A stretch of DNA of 64,000 nucleotides from Muribaculaceae bacterium (GTDB lineage Bacteria; Bacteroidota; Bacteroidia; Bacteroidales; Muribaculaceae): positions 248,001-312,000 of the forward strand of contig JAFYYU010000004.1 in assembly GCA_017557425.1 (NCBI GenBank), written 5' to 3'. This document shows, one piece after another, positions 57,491 through 64,000 of the stretch. Under the pieces are notes generated by a model that worked only from the letters and a program-made list of their open reading frames with translations, was not told the DNA's origin and did not search any database. Position 1 is the first letter of the stretch. Every line of letters starts with the position of its first letter. Made by a program: the position numbers and the translations under genes.

Positions 57491-57987
57491 TCACCCAAAA
57501 TCTGGTCGATCCACTCGCGCACACAGGCATCACCGCCCCGGCGCTCAAGAACATGTATGCCAGATATGGCCTTGACCTTGTCGCAGGCATCGGCAGGACA
57601 AGCCGCCCACCCCACAGCCGCGAGCAGGTCGTAACAGTTGACGTCATCGCCCACGTAGGCAACCTCTTTCAGAGTGATACCCATCTCATCACAAATCTCT
57701 TGCGTTGCAGCCAACTTGCCGCCGTCGCGGGCACTCTGCTTGAGGTAGTCAAGGCCAAGTTTACGGGCACGGTTCACATTGATGGGTGTATTCTCGCTCG
57801 TGATGATGCCCACCTTTACGCCCGTGCGCTGGAGCATTTGCAGGCCCATGCCGTCACGTGTGTTGAATTTCTTGAATTCGGTGCCGTCGGTGCCGTAGTA
57901 CATTCCGCCGTCGGTAAGCGTTCCATCCACGTCAGTGAGGAAAAGACGGATGTCGGCTGGAGTCGGTATCTGTTGATCGGTATTCAT
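57487..57987 (-). CDS. KdsC-like HAD phosphatase
   Basis: 166 aa, cap-less C0-type HAD hydrolase of the KDO-8-phosphate phosphatase family. Nucleophile motif FLTDVDGTLTDGGMYY, GIITSEN, the lysine in SARDGGKLAA, and VAYVGDDVNCYDLL. KdsC dephosphorylates KDO-8-P for lipopolysaccharide; relatives act on other sugar acids. The site in a surface-glycan operon fits either. 3 nt after the GT2 gene. Confidence 0.9.
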   Translation of the reverse strand: MNTDQQIPTPADIRLFLTDVDGTLTDGGMYYGTDGTEFKKFNTRDGMGLQMLQRTGVKVGIITSENTPINVNRARKLGLDYLKQSARDGGKLAATQEICDEMGITLKEVAYVGDDVNCYDLLAAVGWAACPADACDKVKAISGIHVLERRGGDACVREWIDQILGE

Positions 57988-57990
57988 CGT

Positions 57991-58938
57991 TTATTTCAGG
58001 TATTTCTCGATGTTGTAACGGGGACGGTGTTTATCCTCGGTATAGATACGGCCGATGTAGGCAGCAATGATACTCAGGCAAATGAGGACACAACCGCCCA
58101 CAAACCAGATGGACAACATTAGCGACGCCCAACCTTGCACCCCATTACCCTTGCACAGTGCCACAATGACATAGACTAAAATGGCAAGACTGATAAACAG
58201 GAATATGACGCCCAGGTCAAAGATCAGGCGTAAGGGCTTGACACTGAATGAGGTGATGCCATCGACGGCAAAGGACAACATCTTGCTCAACGGGTATTTA
58301 CTCACTCCCGCCTGGCGCTCCAACCGGTCGTAATAGACCGAATCGGTCTTATAGCCCAACAACGGCACAAGTCCACGCAGGAACAGGTTGCGCTCCTCAT
58401 ACTGGCACAGCGCGTCAACAGCCCGTTGGCTCATCAGCCTGAAATCGGCATGGTTATAGATCGACTTCACGCCCATTCCAGTCATGAATTTATAGAACAT
58501 CTGAGCCGTAGTGCGCTTGAAGAACGTGTCGGTCGTGCGTTTGCGGCGCACACCGTAAACGATATCGCAGCCGTCGTTATACTTTTTCACCATCTCGGGG
58601 ATGGCGTTGATATCGTCTTGCAGGTCTGCATCGATCGAGACAGTCACATCAGCATCCTCACGAGCGGTTTCCAGGCCAGCCATGAGGGCATTCTGGTGAC
58701 CCACATTGCCGGCCAGCTTGAGGCCGCGCACGTGGGCATCACCAGTGCCATAGGACTCAATGAGCTGCCATGTGCGGTCGCGGGAGCCATCGTTCACATA
58801 GAGTATGTAACTCCCCTCGCCCACCAACTTCTCGCGCATCATGCCATCCAGTAATGCACGTAACTGCTGGTTGGTCTGTGGCAACACTTCCTCCTCGTTG
58901 TAGCAAGGCACCACTATCGCTAAAACAGAATTTTCCAT
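57991..58938 (-). CDS. Glycosyltransferase family 2, GtrB/ArnC-like
   Basis: 315 aa. GT2 catalytic domain (IVVPCYNEEEVLPQ; VNDGSRDRTW; metal-binding SIDADLQDD) followed by two C-terminal helices (about residues 228-255 and 268-292). Such proteins load a sugar onto polyprenyl phosphate for use on the outer face. First gene of the six-gene minus-strand operon. ATG 58938; a GTG upstream is in frame but unlikely. Confidence 0.93.
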   Translation of the reverse strand: MENSVLAIVVPCYNEEEVLPQTNQQLRALLDGMMREKLVGEGSYILYVNDGSRDRTWQLIESYGTGDAHVRGLKLAGNVGHQNALMAGLETAREDADVTVSIDADLQDDINAIPEMVKKYNDGCDIVYGVRRKRTTDTFFKRTTAQMFYKFMTGMGVKSIYNHADFRLMSQRAVDALCQYEERNLFLRGLVPLLGYKTDSVYYDRLERQAGVSKYPLSKMLSFAVDGITSFSVKPLRLIFDLGVIFLFISLAILVYVIVALCKGNGVQGWASLMLSIWFVGGCVLICLSIIAAYIGRIYTEDKHRPRYNIEKYLK

Positions 58939-58980
58939 ATCACACGTAATTATCACGGGGAACCATTATTCCCCAAATTG

Positions 58981-58988
58981 CAAAGGTA
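58981..58988 (-). promoter_or_regulatory. -7 element of the surface-glycan operon
   Basis: Minus-strand TACCTTTG; leader of about 38 nt to ATG 58938. All six genes down to 52292 are spaced by 31 nt or less, so this may drive them all. Confidence 0.6.
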
Positions 58989-59114
58989 CAGTTTAAAAAC
59001 GTAATGTGCAACACAAATCCCGCAAACAGACGCATTTTTCTTTACAAGAGCCATTATAGCAAGCAGTATGCATGTTTTTGAGGGCATGAAATGACTATGG
59101 ATTGAATTTTTTTG

Positions 59115-59122
59115 TAATTTTG
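59115..59122 (+). promoter_or_regulatory. -7 element of yicC
   Basis: TAATTTTG, 26 nt before ATG 59149. Confidence 0.5.
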
Positions 59123-59148
59123 CAGAGATATAGTTAATCTAGTTGACA

Positions 59149-60030
59149 ATGATACTATCGATGACCGGATTTGGCAAGGCCGTGAAAGTCTATAACAACA
59201 AGAAAATCACTGCTGAAGTCAAGTCCCTGAACAGTAAACAGCTGGACTTTGGGGTTCGGACGCCTCAGAGTCACCGTGAGATTGAGATGGAACTGCGCAA
59301 CAGCGTCTCGCAGGCGCTGAAACGCGGTAAGATTGACCTGTTTGTCTATTGTGAGCCCATTGAGGGAGCAACATCGGGAACGATCAACATCCCGATGCTG
59401 AAACAATACAAGGCACAAATCGAGGAAATGGCGAAACAATTAGACCTGCCAGAACCCGAGGACTGGTATGCCACCCTGCTGCGCATGCCCGACGCTCTCA
59501 AGACCGATGCCAAAGCCACCGAAGCCGATGAAGAGGAATTGGACATCGTGAAGGAAGTCGTTGCTCAGGCCACTGAACAACTGATTGAGTTCCGCCGCCA
59601 GGAGGGCGCAAGGCTGGAAGCTTTCTTTGAAGAGAAAATCCTCGCGATCCAGGCCCTGCTCGACGAGGTGCCACGATATGAAGAGCCCCGCATCCAGAAG
59701 ATCAAGGCACGCATTCTCGATTCACTGGCCAAGATTAAAGAGATGGACTACGACAAGAACCGCTTTGAGCAGGAACTCATCTATTATATTGAGAAACTGG
59801 ATATCACTGAGGAAAAAATCCGCCTGCAGAACCACCTGAACTACTTCCTGGAGACCATGCGAAGCGAGGAACCCGGCCAGGGCAAGAAACTGGGATTCAT
59901 CAGCCAGGAAATCGGTCGCGAAGTGAACACGATGGGCTCTAAAGCCAACCAAGCTGACCTGCAGAATCTTGTTGTGCACATGAAGGACCACCTGGAACAG
60001 ATCAAAGAGCAGGTGCTTAACGTGCTTTAG
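59149..60030 (+). CDS. yicC: YicC-family protein (endoribonuclease)
   Basis: 293 aa; the N-terminus MILSMTGFGKA and the C-terminal GKKLGFISQEIGREVNTMGSKA are the family signatures. YicC/RicT-like members in other bacteria are RNA endonucleases. ATG 59149 gives the conserved start; TTG 59143 is also in frame. Next to gmk, a conserved pairing. The 30-nt gap holds a TTTAGG-type short repeat. Confidence 0.94.
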   Translation: MILSMTGFGKAVKVYNNKKITAEVKSLNSKQLDFGVRTPQSHREIEMELRNSVSQALKRGKIDLFVYCEPIEGATSGTINIPMLKQYKAQIEEMAKQLDLPEPEDWYATLLRMPDALKTDAKATEADEEELDIVKEVVAQATEQLIEFRRQEGARLEAFFEEKILAIQALLDEVPRYEEPRIQKIKARILDSLAKIKEMDYDKNRFEQELIYYIEKLDITEEKIRLQNHLNYFLETMRSEEPGQGKKLGFISQEIGREVNTMGSKANQADLQNLVVHMKDHLEQIKEQVLNVL

Positions 60031-60060
60031 GCTTTAGGTTTTAGGTAAAACGTTTATGAG

Positions 60061-60636
60061 ATGAAAAAGGAACAAGGTAAACTGATTATCATATCGGCGC
60101 CGTCGGGTTCTGGTAAATCGACCATCATCGGGCGCATCATGCAGGACGAGTCGCTAAGGCTGGCCTTCTCGGTTTCGGCGACTACCCGCCCCCGCCGCGG
60201 CCAGGAAGTGCACGGTGTGGATTACTACTACAAGACGCTCGAGGAGTTCGAACAGATGATTGAGAATGATGAGCTGGTAGAGTATCAAGAAGTGTATGAG
60301 GGACGTTACTACGGTACTCCCAAGAGCGAGGTAGAACGCATCACGGCCATGGGCATGAATGTGGTGCTCGACCTCGACGTATTGGGCGGCGTGAACGTCA
60401 AGCAGATGTATGGCGACCGTGCCTTGTCCATCTTTATCCAGCCACCTAGCGTGGAGGTGTTGCGACAGCGGCTCATCAAGCGCGGTACCGACAGTATGGA
60501 GGATATTCAGGCCCGCGTGGACAAAGCCGAGTTTGAGATTTCCATCGGTCCGCAGTTTGACTACACGGTCATCAATGATGACCTGGACACCGCAGTCAAC
60601 GAGGTGCATCAGCTCATCGAAGACTTCATCAACTGA
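60061..60636 (+). CDS. gmk: Guanylate kinase
   Basis: Phosphorylates GMP to GDP. 191 aa; P-loop SAPSGSGKSTI, GMP-binding STTRPRRGQEVHGVDYYY-type region (here SATTRPRRGQEV), and the lid region VDKAEFEIS. Same operon as yicC. Confidence 0.97.
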   Translation: MKKEQGKLIIISAPSGSGKSTIIGRIMQDESLRLAFSVSATTRPRRGQEVHGVDYYYKTLEEFEQMIENDELVEYQEVYEGRYYGTPKSEVERITAMGMNVVLDLDVLGGVNVKQMYGDRALSIFIQPPSVEVLRQRLIKRGTDSMEDIQARVDKAEFEISIGPQFDYTVINDDLDTAVNEVHQLIEDFIN

Positions 60637-60668
60637 TAGATTAATCAGCTCATGATAGCATAACAAAA

Positions 60669-60690
60669 ACCCCCGACTATTGCCGGGGGC
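60669..60690. terminator. Bidirectional terminator between gmk and the tRNAs
   Basis: CCCCCG (60670-60675) with CGGGGG (60684-60689). On the minus strand TTTTTGTT follows (tRNA end), on the plus strand TTTGTTT (gmk end). Confidence 0.8.
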
Positions 60691-60696
60691 TTTGTT

Positions 60697-60772
60697 TGGT
60701 AGAGAAACAGGGACTCGAACCCTGGTTTCCGCCGTGAGAGGGCGGCGTCCTAGACCACTAGACGATATCTCC
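60697..60772 (-). tRNA. tRNA-Glu (anticodon CTC), copy 1
   Basis: 76 nt with encoded CCA. Anticodon loop CTCTCAC, anticodon at 60736-60738 (read CTC on the minus strand). The acceptor stem has a G-U pair and one U-U mismatch. Identical in sequence to the second copy 120 nt away. Confidence 0.93.
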
Positions 60773-60781
60773 GTCGATTTA

Positions 60782-60815
60782 AAAAGCCCTCGCTCGTGGT
60801 TGGGTGAAGGCTTTG
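60782..60815 (-). terminator. Hairpin between the two tRNA-Glu genes
   Basis: Minus-strand AAAGCCTTC and GAGGGCTTTT form an imperfect stem ending in a T-run. It may lower expression of copy 1, for which no separate promoter is visible. Confidence 0.5.
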
Positions 60816-60816
60816 C

Positions 60817-60892
60817 TGGTAGAGAAACAGGGACTCGAACCCTGGTTTCCGCCGTGAGAGGGCGGCGTCCTAGACCACTAGACGATATCTCC
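60817..60892 (-). tRNA. tRNA-Glu (anticodon CTC), copy 2
   Basis: Identical to copy 1, transcribed first. CCA encoded at 60817-60819 (as TGG on the plus strand). Confidence 0.93.
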
Positions 60893-60906
60893 TTTCAAAA
60901 GCGTTG

Positions 60907-60914
60907 CAAAATTA
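60907..60914 (-). promoter_or_regulatory. -7 element of the tRNA-Glu pair
   Basis: Minus-strand TAATTTTG, 14 nt upstream of the mature 5' end of copy 2. Confidence 0.6.
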
Positions 60915-61089
60915 CTGCCATTTTTTGAACTGGCAAATTTTTTGAGCACTTTTTTTCTAAATAAAACCTAAAAAGGTCATTTTTGACATTTTTCGGCATT
61001 TTTCTGTTCACAAAAAGTGTTTAACTAAGATATATTTTGTACCTTAGCGCATTGTTACAAACATTAATTGTTATCACATTTATATCATT

Positions 61090-61422
61090 ATGGCAAGTAA
61101 ACGACAGATTAAGAAAGCTATCCAGAATGCCTGTGGCGACATCGCAGGCGAGTGCATTTTTGCAGAATCCGCATTCGGCGAGAACAAGCTTGAGGAATGG
61201 GACAGCATCATCATCGATACCGCCCTGTTGCAGCAGGAGGCCGTTAACCGCGTGAACAACAAGTTCGGCAAGAAGGTAAAAGACTTTGCCAACCGCAAAG
61301 AGTACAACAAGGCGCGCCGCGCTTTTTTCAAGCAGTGCGAGAAGGAGCTGAGCGAATACTTCACTGCCGAGGTGAACAACATCGCCAAGCGCATGAACGA
61401 GCTCATGCCTTCGAATAAATGA
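61090..61422 (+). CDS. Small conserved-looking hypothetical protein
   Basis: 110 aa, charged and mostly helical (MASKRQIKKAIQNACGDIAGEC...), no signal or membrane segment. A C-terminal coiled-coil-like stretch runs from about residue 50 to 105. I do not recognise the family. TACCTTAG at about 61041-61048 may be its -7 box. Strong codon pattern and clean boundaries support a real gene. Confidence 0.8.
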   Translation: MASKRQIKKAIQNACGDIAGECIFAESAFGENKLEEWDSIIIDTALLQQEAVNRVNNKFGKKVKDFANRKEYNKARRAFFKQCEKELSEYFTAEVNNIAKRMNELMPSNK

Positions 61423-61466
61423 TTAGTGATTAGAGATTAGTGATCATTGGTGTTTGGATTTAGAGA

Positions 61467-62015
61467 ATGAACCTCTCTGGTTGGATATTGAAGAAAGCCG
61501 GTTGGACCTTTAAAGTCAACCTGACGATGCCTGACAAGTGCATCATCGTCATTGCGCCCCATACCAGCAATTGGGATTTCATTTTGGGAGAGCTGGGCAT
61601 CCACTCGGTGGGGATGAAGGCCGGATTTCTGATGAAGGACACTTGGTTCTTCTTCCCTATGGGGTATCTGCTCAAGGGACTGGGCGGGATTCCCGTCAAC
61701 CGCCGTCAGCACGGCAACCTCACCCAATCGATTGTCGAGGCATACAACACAACCCCTAAACTGGCTATCGGCGTTACTCCAGAGGGCACCCGCAGTCCCA
61801 ATCCCAACTGGCATAAGGGCGCCATTTTCATGGCCCGTGATGCCCACGTGCCCGCGGTGCTGGCCTACTTTGACTACGAGAAGAAGGTGGTGTGCATCGA
61901 CCGGGAATTTGAGCTCAGCGACGATGCCGATGCCGACCTGTTGCGCATCAAGCAGTACTTCCAAGAGCACGGCAGAGGTAAATATCCCGAGAAGTTCGTC
62001 ACCGGACTTGAATAA
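61467..62015 (+). CDS. PlsC-like 1-acyl-glycerol-phosphate acyltransferase
   Basis: 182 aa, short member. Motif I HX4D is H32-TSNW-D37, motif III-type GVTPEGTRS holds E106-G107-T108-R109. The family transfers acyl groups to lysophosphatidic acid or similar acceptors; with this size the acceptor is uncertain. The 44-nt gap before it has a GATTAGTGATTAGAG repeat. A terminator follows. Confidence 0.9.
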   Translation: MNLSGWILKKAGWTFKVNLTMPDKCIIVIAPHTSNWDFILGELGIHSVGMKAGFLMKDTWFFFPMGYLLKGLGGIPVNRRQHGNLTQSIVEAYNTTPKLAIGVTPEGTRSPNPNWHKGAIFMARDAHVPAVLAYFDYEKKVVCIDREFELSDDADADLLRIKQYFQEHGRGKYPEKFVTGLE

Positions 62016-62022
62016 TCTCACA

Positions 62023-62062
62023 GGAATTGCGGACTCTCTTGGCCCGCAATTCCTCATTTTCT
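62023..62062 (+). terminator. Terminator after the acyltransferase gene
   Basis: Eleven-bp perfect stem AGGAATTGCGG (62023-62033) with 62045-62055, then CATTTTCTT. Confidence 0.85.
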
Positions 62063-62087
62063 TACTCTTAATTCATTATTATTGAAT

Positions 62088-62888
62088 ATGATTTCCCGCA
62101 ACCTGCGCGTCACGCTCATCGAGGACGACATCGTCTGGGGCGACCGCGAAGCCAATATCAAGCAACTGGAGCGCAACCTGCGCAACATGCCCGACGATAC
62201 CGACCTGGTTATCCTGCCGGAACTGTTCACCACCGGATTCATGACCGGTGACCGCGAGCAGGCCACTGCAGTGGCGGAGTGGAACAGCGGCGACACGCTG
62301 CATACCCTGCGCAAACTGGCTGCCGAGTACCATGTGGGCATCATCGGCAGTTTCCTGGCCAACACTGCGGCACAGCTTTATAACCGCGCTTTTATTATCG
62401 AGCCTAACGGTGACGAGACCTATTACGATAAGCGTCACCTGTTCTCGTTTGGTGGCGAGGACAAGGTGTTCAACCAGGGACTGACTGCGGCTCCCATTGT
62501 GCGTTTTCGCGGTTTCAACATCAAGTTGGTGGTGTGCTATGACCTGCGTTTCCCGGTATTTTGCCGTAACGTGAACAACAACTACGACCTGTTGGTGGTT
62601 ATTGCCAACTGGCCCAAATCCCGCGAGAAGGTGTGGCGCACGCTGCTGGCGGCCCGCGCCATGGAGAACGAGTGCTATGTGTGCGGCGTGAACCGCTGCG
62701 GCACCGACCCCGCCGGCGTGGAGTATCCCGAGGGCTCGTCGCTGATCATAGACTTCAAGGGCAAGGTCATTGCCCAGCGCATGACCAGTCCTGTCATCAC
62801 TGCCGACCTCTCCCCAGCCCAGCTGGCCCAATTCAGGGAGAAATTCCCTGCCTGGCGTGACGCCGACAAGTTCACTCTCCACATTTGA
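62088..62888 (+). CDS. Nitrilase-superfamily amidohydrolase (omega-amidase-like)
   Basis: 266 aa. Catalytic triad E45 (LPELF), K115 (YYDKRHLF) and C150 (VVCYDLRFP) of the carbon-nitrogen hydrolase fold. Closest in style to YafV/omega-amidase (2-oxoglutaramate clearance), inferred from phrases such as RHLFSFGGED. Start ATG 62088; TTG 62082 also in frame. Confidence 0.92.
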   Translation: MISRNLRVTLIEDDIVWGDREANIKQLERNLRNMPDDTDLVILPELFTTGFMTGDREQATAVAEWNSGDTLHTLRKLAAEYHVGIIGSFLANTAAQLYNRAFIIEPNGDETYYDKRHLFSFGGEDKVFNQGLTAAPIVRFRGFNIKLVVCYDLRFPVFCRNVNNNYDLLVVIANWPKSREKVWRTLLAARAMENECYVCGVNRCGTDPAGVEYPEGSSLIIDFKGKVIAQRMTSPVITADLSPAQLAQFREKFPAWRDADKFTLHI

Positions 62889-62895
62889 GAATAGT

Positions 62896-62914
62896 ACTGC
62901 GGCATAGCCGCAGT
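62896..62914. repeat. Perfect intercistronic hairpin
   Basis: ACTGCGGC-ATA-GCCGCAGT, 8-bp stem with 3-nt loop, no T-run. It lies in the 35-nt gap between the amidase and U32 genes; possibly an mRNA stability element. Confidence 0.6.
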
Positions 62915-62923
62915 CCACGTGAC

Positions 62924-64000
62924 ATGCTCAAACCGGTTGACATAGAGTTGCTGGCGCCCGCCCGTGACGCCGACATTGCCATCGCCGCCATCGACCATGG
63001 CGCCGATGCCGTGTATATGGGCGCGTCCCATCACGGGGCTCGTGCCGATGCCACTAACACGTTGGATGACGTGCGACGGGCCTGCGAGCATGCGCACCGG
63101 TTCGGGGCCAGAATCTATGCTACGGTCAATACACTGGTTTATGATGATGAGCTGAAGGAGGTGGAACGCCTGATCCATGACCTGTACCGTATCGGAGTGG
63201 ATGCGCTCATTGTACAGGACTTGGGACTGTTGAGGATGGATCTGCCGCCCATCGCGCTGCATGCCAGCACACAATGTGACTTGCGCACACCTGACAAGGC
63301 GCGTTTCCTTGAAGCTCTGGGATTCTCTCAGTTGGTCATGGCACGCGAACTCACCCTTGACGAAATCGCGGCCATCCGTAAAGTGACGACAGTACCGCTT
63401 GAGGCATTTGTCCATGGGGCGCTGTGTGTGAGCTACAGTGGCCGTTGCGCTATCAGCCAGGCACTTAAGGGCCGCAGTGCCAACCGCGGCGAGTGTGCTC
63501 AATTGTGTCGGCTGCCCTACGATTTGGTCGATGGAAAGGGAAATATTCTTGTCGAGGGGAAACATCTGCTCTCGCTGCGCGACATGGCTCAACACGACCG
63601 CTTGGAGCAGATGATGGCAGCTGGCGTGACTTCGTTCAAAATCGAGGGACGCCTTAAGGACGTGGGCTATGTCAATAATGTGGTGGCTTACTACCGCCGT
63701 GCCATCGATAAGGTCATTGCCCGCCACCCCGAGCGCTACCGCCGTGCCTCGTATGGCAACGTGGACTTGACATTTGAACCCGCGATTGAAAAAAGCTTCA
63801 ACCGCGGCTTCACCCATTATTTCCTTGACCAAAGGCAGCCGAAAGACGGCACTGCCATGGCTTCGATTGACACGCCCAAATCACAAGGCGAGTATTTGGG
63901 ACGAGCCCTGCGCTGCAGCGGTAACCGCCTCACCATCGACACCCGCGCCGCCCTTGCCAATGGCGACGGCTTGAGTTTTGTTGACAACAAGGGACAATTC
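62924..64000 (+). CDS. U32-family peptidase, N-terminal part (runs off the window)
   Basis: The visible 359 residues start MLKPVDIELLAPARDADIAI and contain the U32 signature EAFVHGALCVSYSGRCAIS, followed by the cysteines of RGECAQLCR that can hold an Fe-S cluster. The frame stays open to the end. U32 proteins include collagenase-like peptidases and tRNA/ubiquinone hydroxylases (RlhA, TrhP, UbiU). This one is closest in look to the large RlhA/TrhP-like group, but I cannot decide. Confidence 0.92.
   Translation, partial: MLKPVDIELLAPARDADIAIAAIDHGADAVYMGASHHGARADATNTLDDVRRACEHAHRFGARIYATVNTLVYDDELKEVERLIHDLYRIGVDALIVQDLGLLRMDLPPIALHASTQCDLRTPDKARFLEALGFSQLVMARELTLDEIAAIRKVTTVPLEAFVHGALCVSYSGRCAISQALKGRSANRGECAQLCRLPYDLVDGKGNILVEGKHLLSLRDMAQHDRLEQMMAAGVTSFKIEGRLKDVGYVNNVVAYYRRAIDKVIARHPERYRRASYGNVDLTFEPAIEKSFNRGFTHYFLDQRQPKDGTAMASIDTPKSQGEYLGRALRCSGNRLTIDTRAALANGDGLSFVDNKGQF

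Noticed and set aside
60697-60892. CRISPR-like direct repeats
   Set aside because: The two 76-nt repeats fold into tRNA-Glu cloverleaves with encoded CCA.

Overview
The window is a chromosomal segment from a gut-type Bacteroidales, most like Prevotellaceae or Muribaculaceae; I cannot fix the genus. Evidence: nearly every promoter fits the Bacteroidetes form TTTG-N19/20-TAnnTTTG and Shine-Dalgarno boxes are absent; Bacteroidetes-specific families (DUF4290, DUF5686, a long alanine-rich S16) are present; methylmalonyl-CoA mutase is two-subunit; secreted proteins carry a Prevotella-type C-terminal domain or dockerin-like repeats. No insertion sequence, prophage, CRISPR array, rRNA or plasmid function was seen, and every complete gene looks intact.

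Layout. 0-9.7 kb: 5' part of dnaE, a DUF5686 outer-membrane protein, a GH20 hexosaminidase, and an operon of flavodiiron protein plus NfnA/NfnB-like flavoproteins (probably oxygen detoxification). 9.7-18.5 kb: a secreted protein, an NhaC antiporter, a minus-strand operon (DUF3298 lipoprotein, rsmG, metallo-hydrolase, VanX-like dipeptidase) and a plus-strand group (CvfB-like S1 protein, GH29 fucosidase, YwqG). 18.6-25.9 kb: mutA-mutB for succinate/propionate metabolism, then a small membrane protein, PstS-like lipoprotein and TPR protein. 26-31.4 kb: proS and a housekeeping operon (DUF4290, rimM, OmpA-like), tsaB and threonine aldolase, preceded by a candidate small RNA. 31.5-41.2 kb: a cytoplasmic GH13 enzyme, a secreted CotH-like protein with dockerin repeats, prs, and a two-gene operon of a beta-propeller protein and a 1,248-residue amidase-dockerin protein. 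41.4-50.1 kb: lon, an M1 aminopeptidase, groES-groEL and a LolC/E-type permease. 50.2-51.1 kb: tRNA-Gln, a structured element and rpsP. 51.2-59 kb: a surface-glycan operon (GT2, KdsC-like phosphatase, flippase, galE, LicD, cytidylyltransferase-aminotransferase fusion) beside an ornithine-cyclodeaminase-family gene. 59-64 kb: yicC, gmk, two tRNA-Glu(CTC), a small unknown protein, an acyltransferase, a nitrilase-family amidase and a truncated U32 peptidase.

The most interesting points are: (1) a LicC-type nucleotidyltransferase fused to a CobD/HisC-like PLP enzyme next to LicD, in an AT-rich patch, which suggests a self-contained route that makes, CDP-activates and transfers a phospho-amino-alcohol to a surface glycan; (2) a related palindromic sequence family, built on GTGCAAGCCGA, at three sites upstream of lon, the LolE gene and rpsP, one forming a 29-bp quasi-palindrome around a promoter; (3) an orphan promoter-terminator pair that could make a ~70-nt small RNA; (4) several genes whose start codon sits only 4-8 nt after the -7 element, implying leaderless mRNAs.
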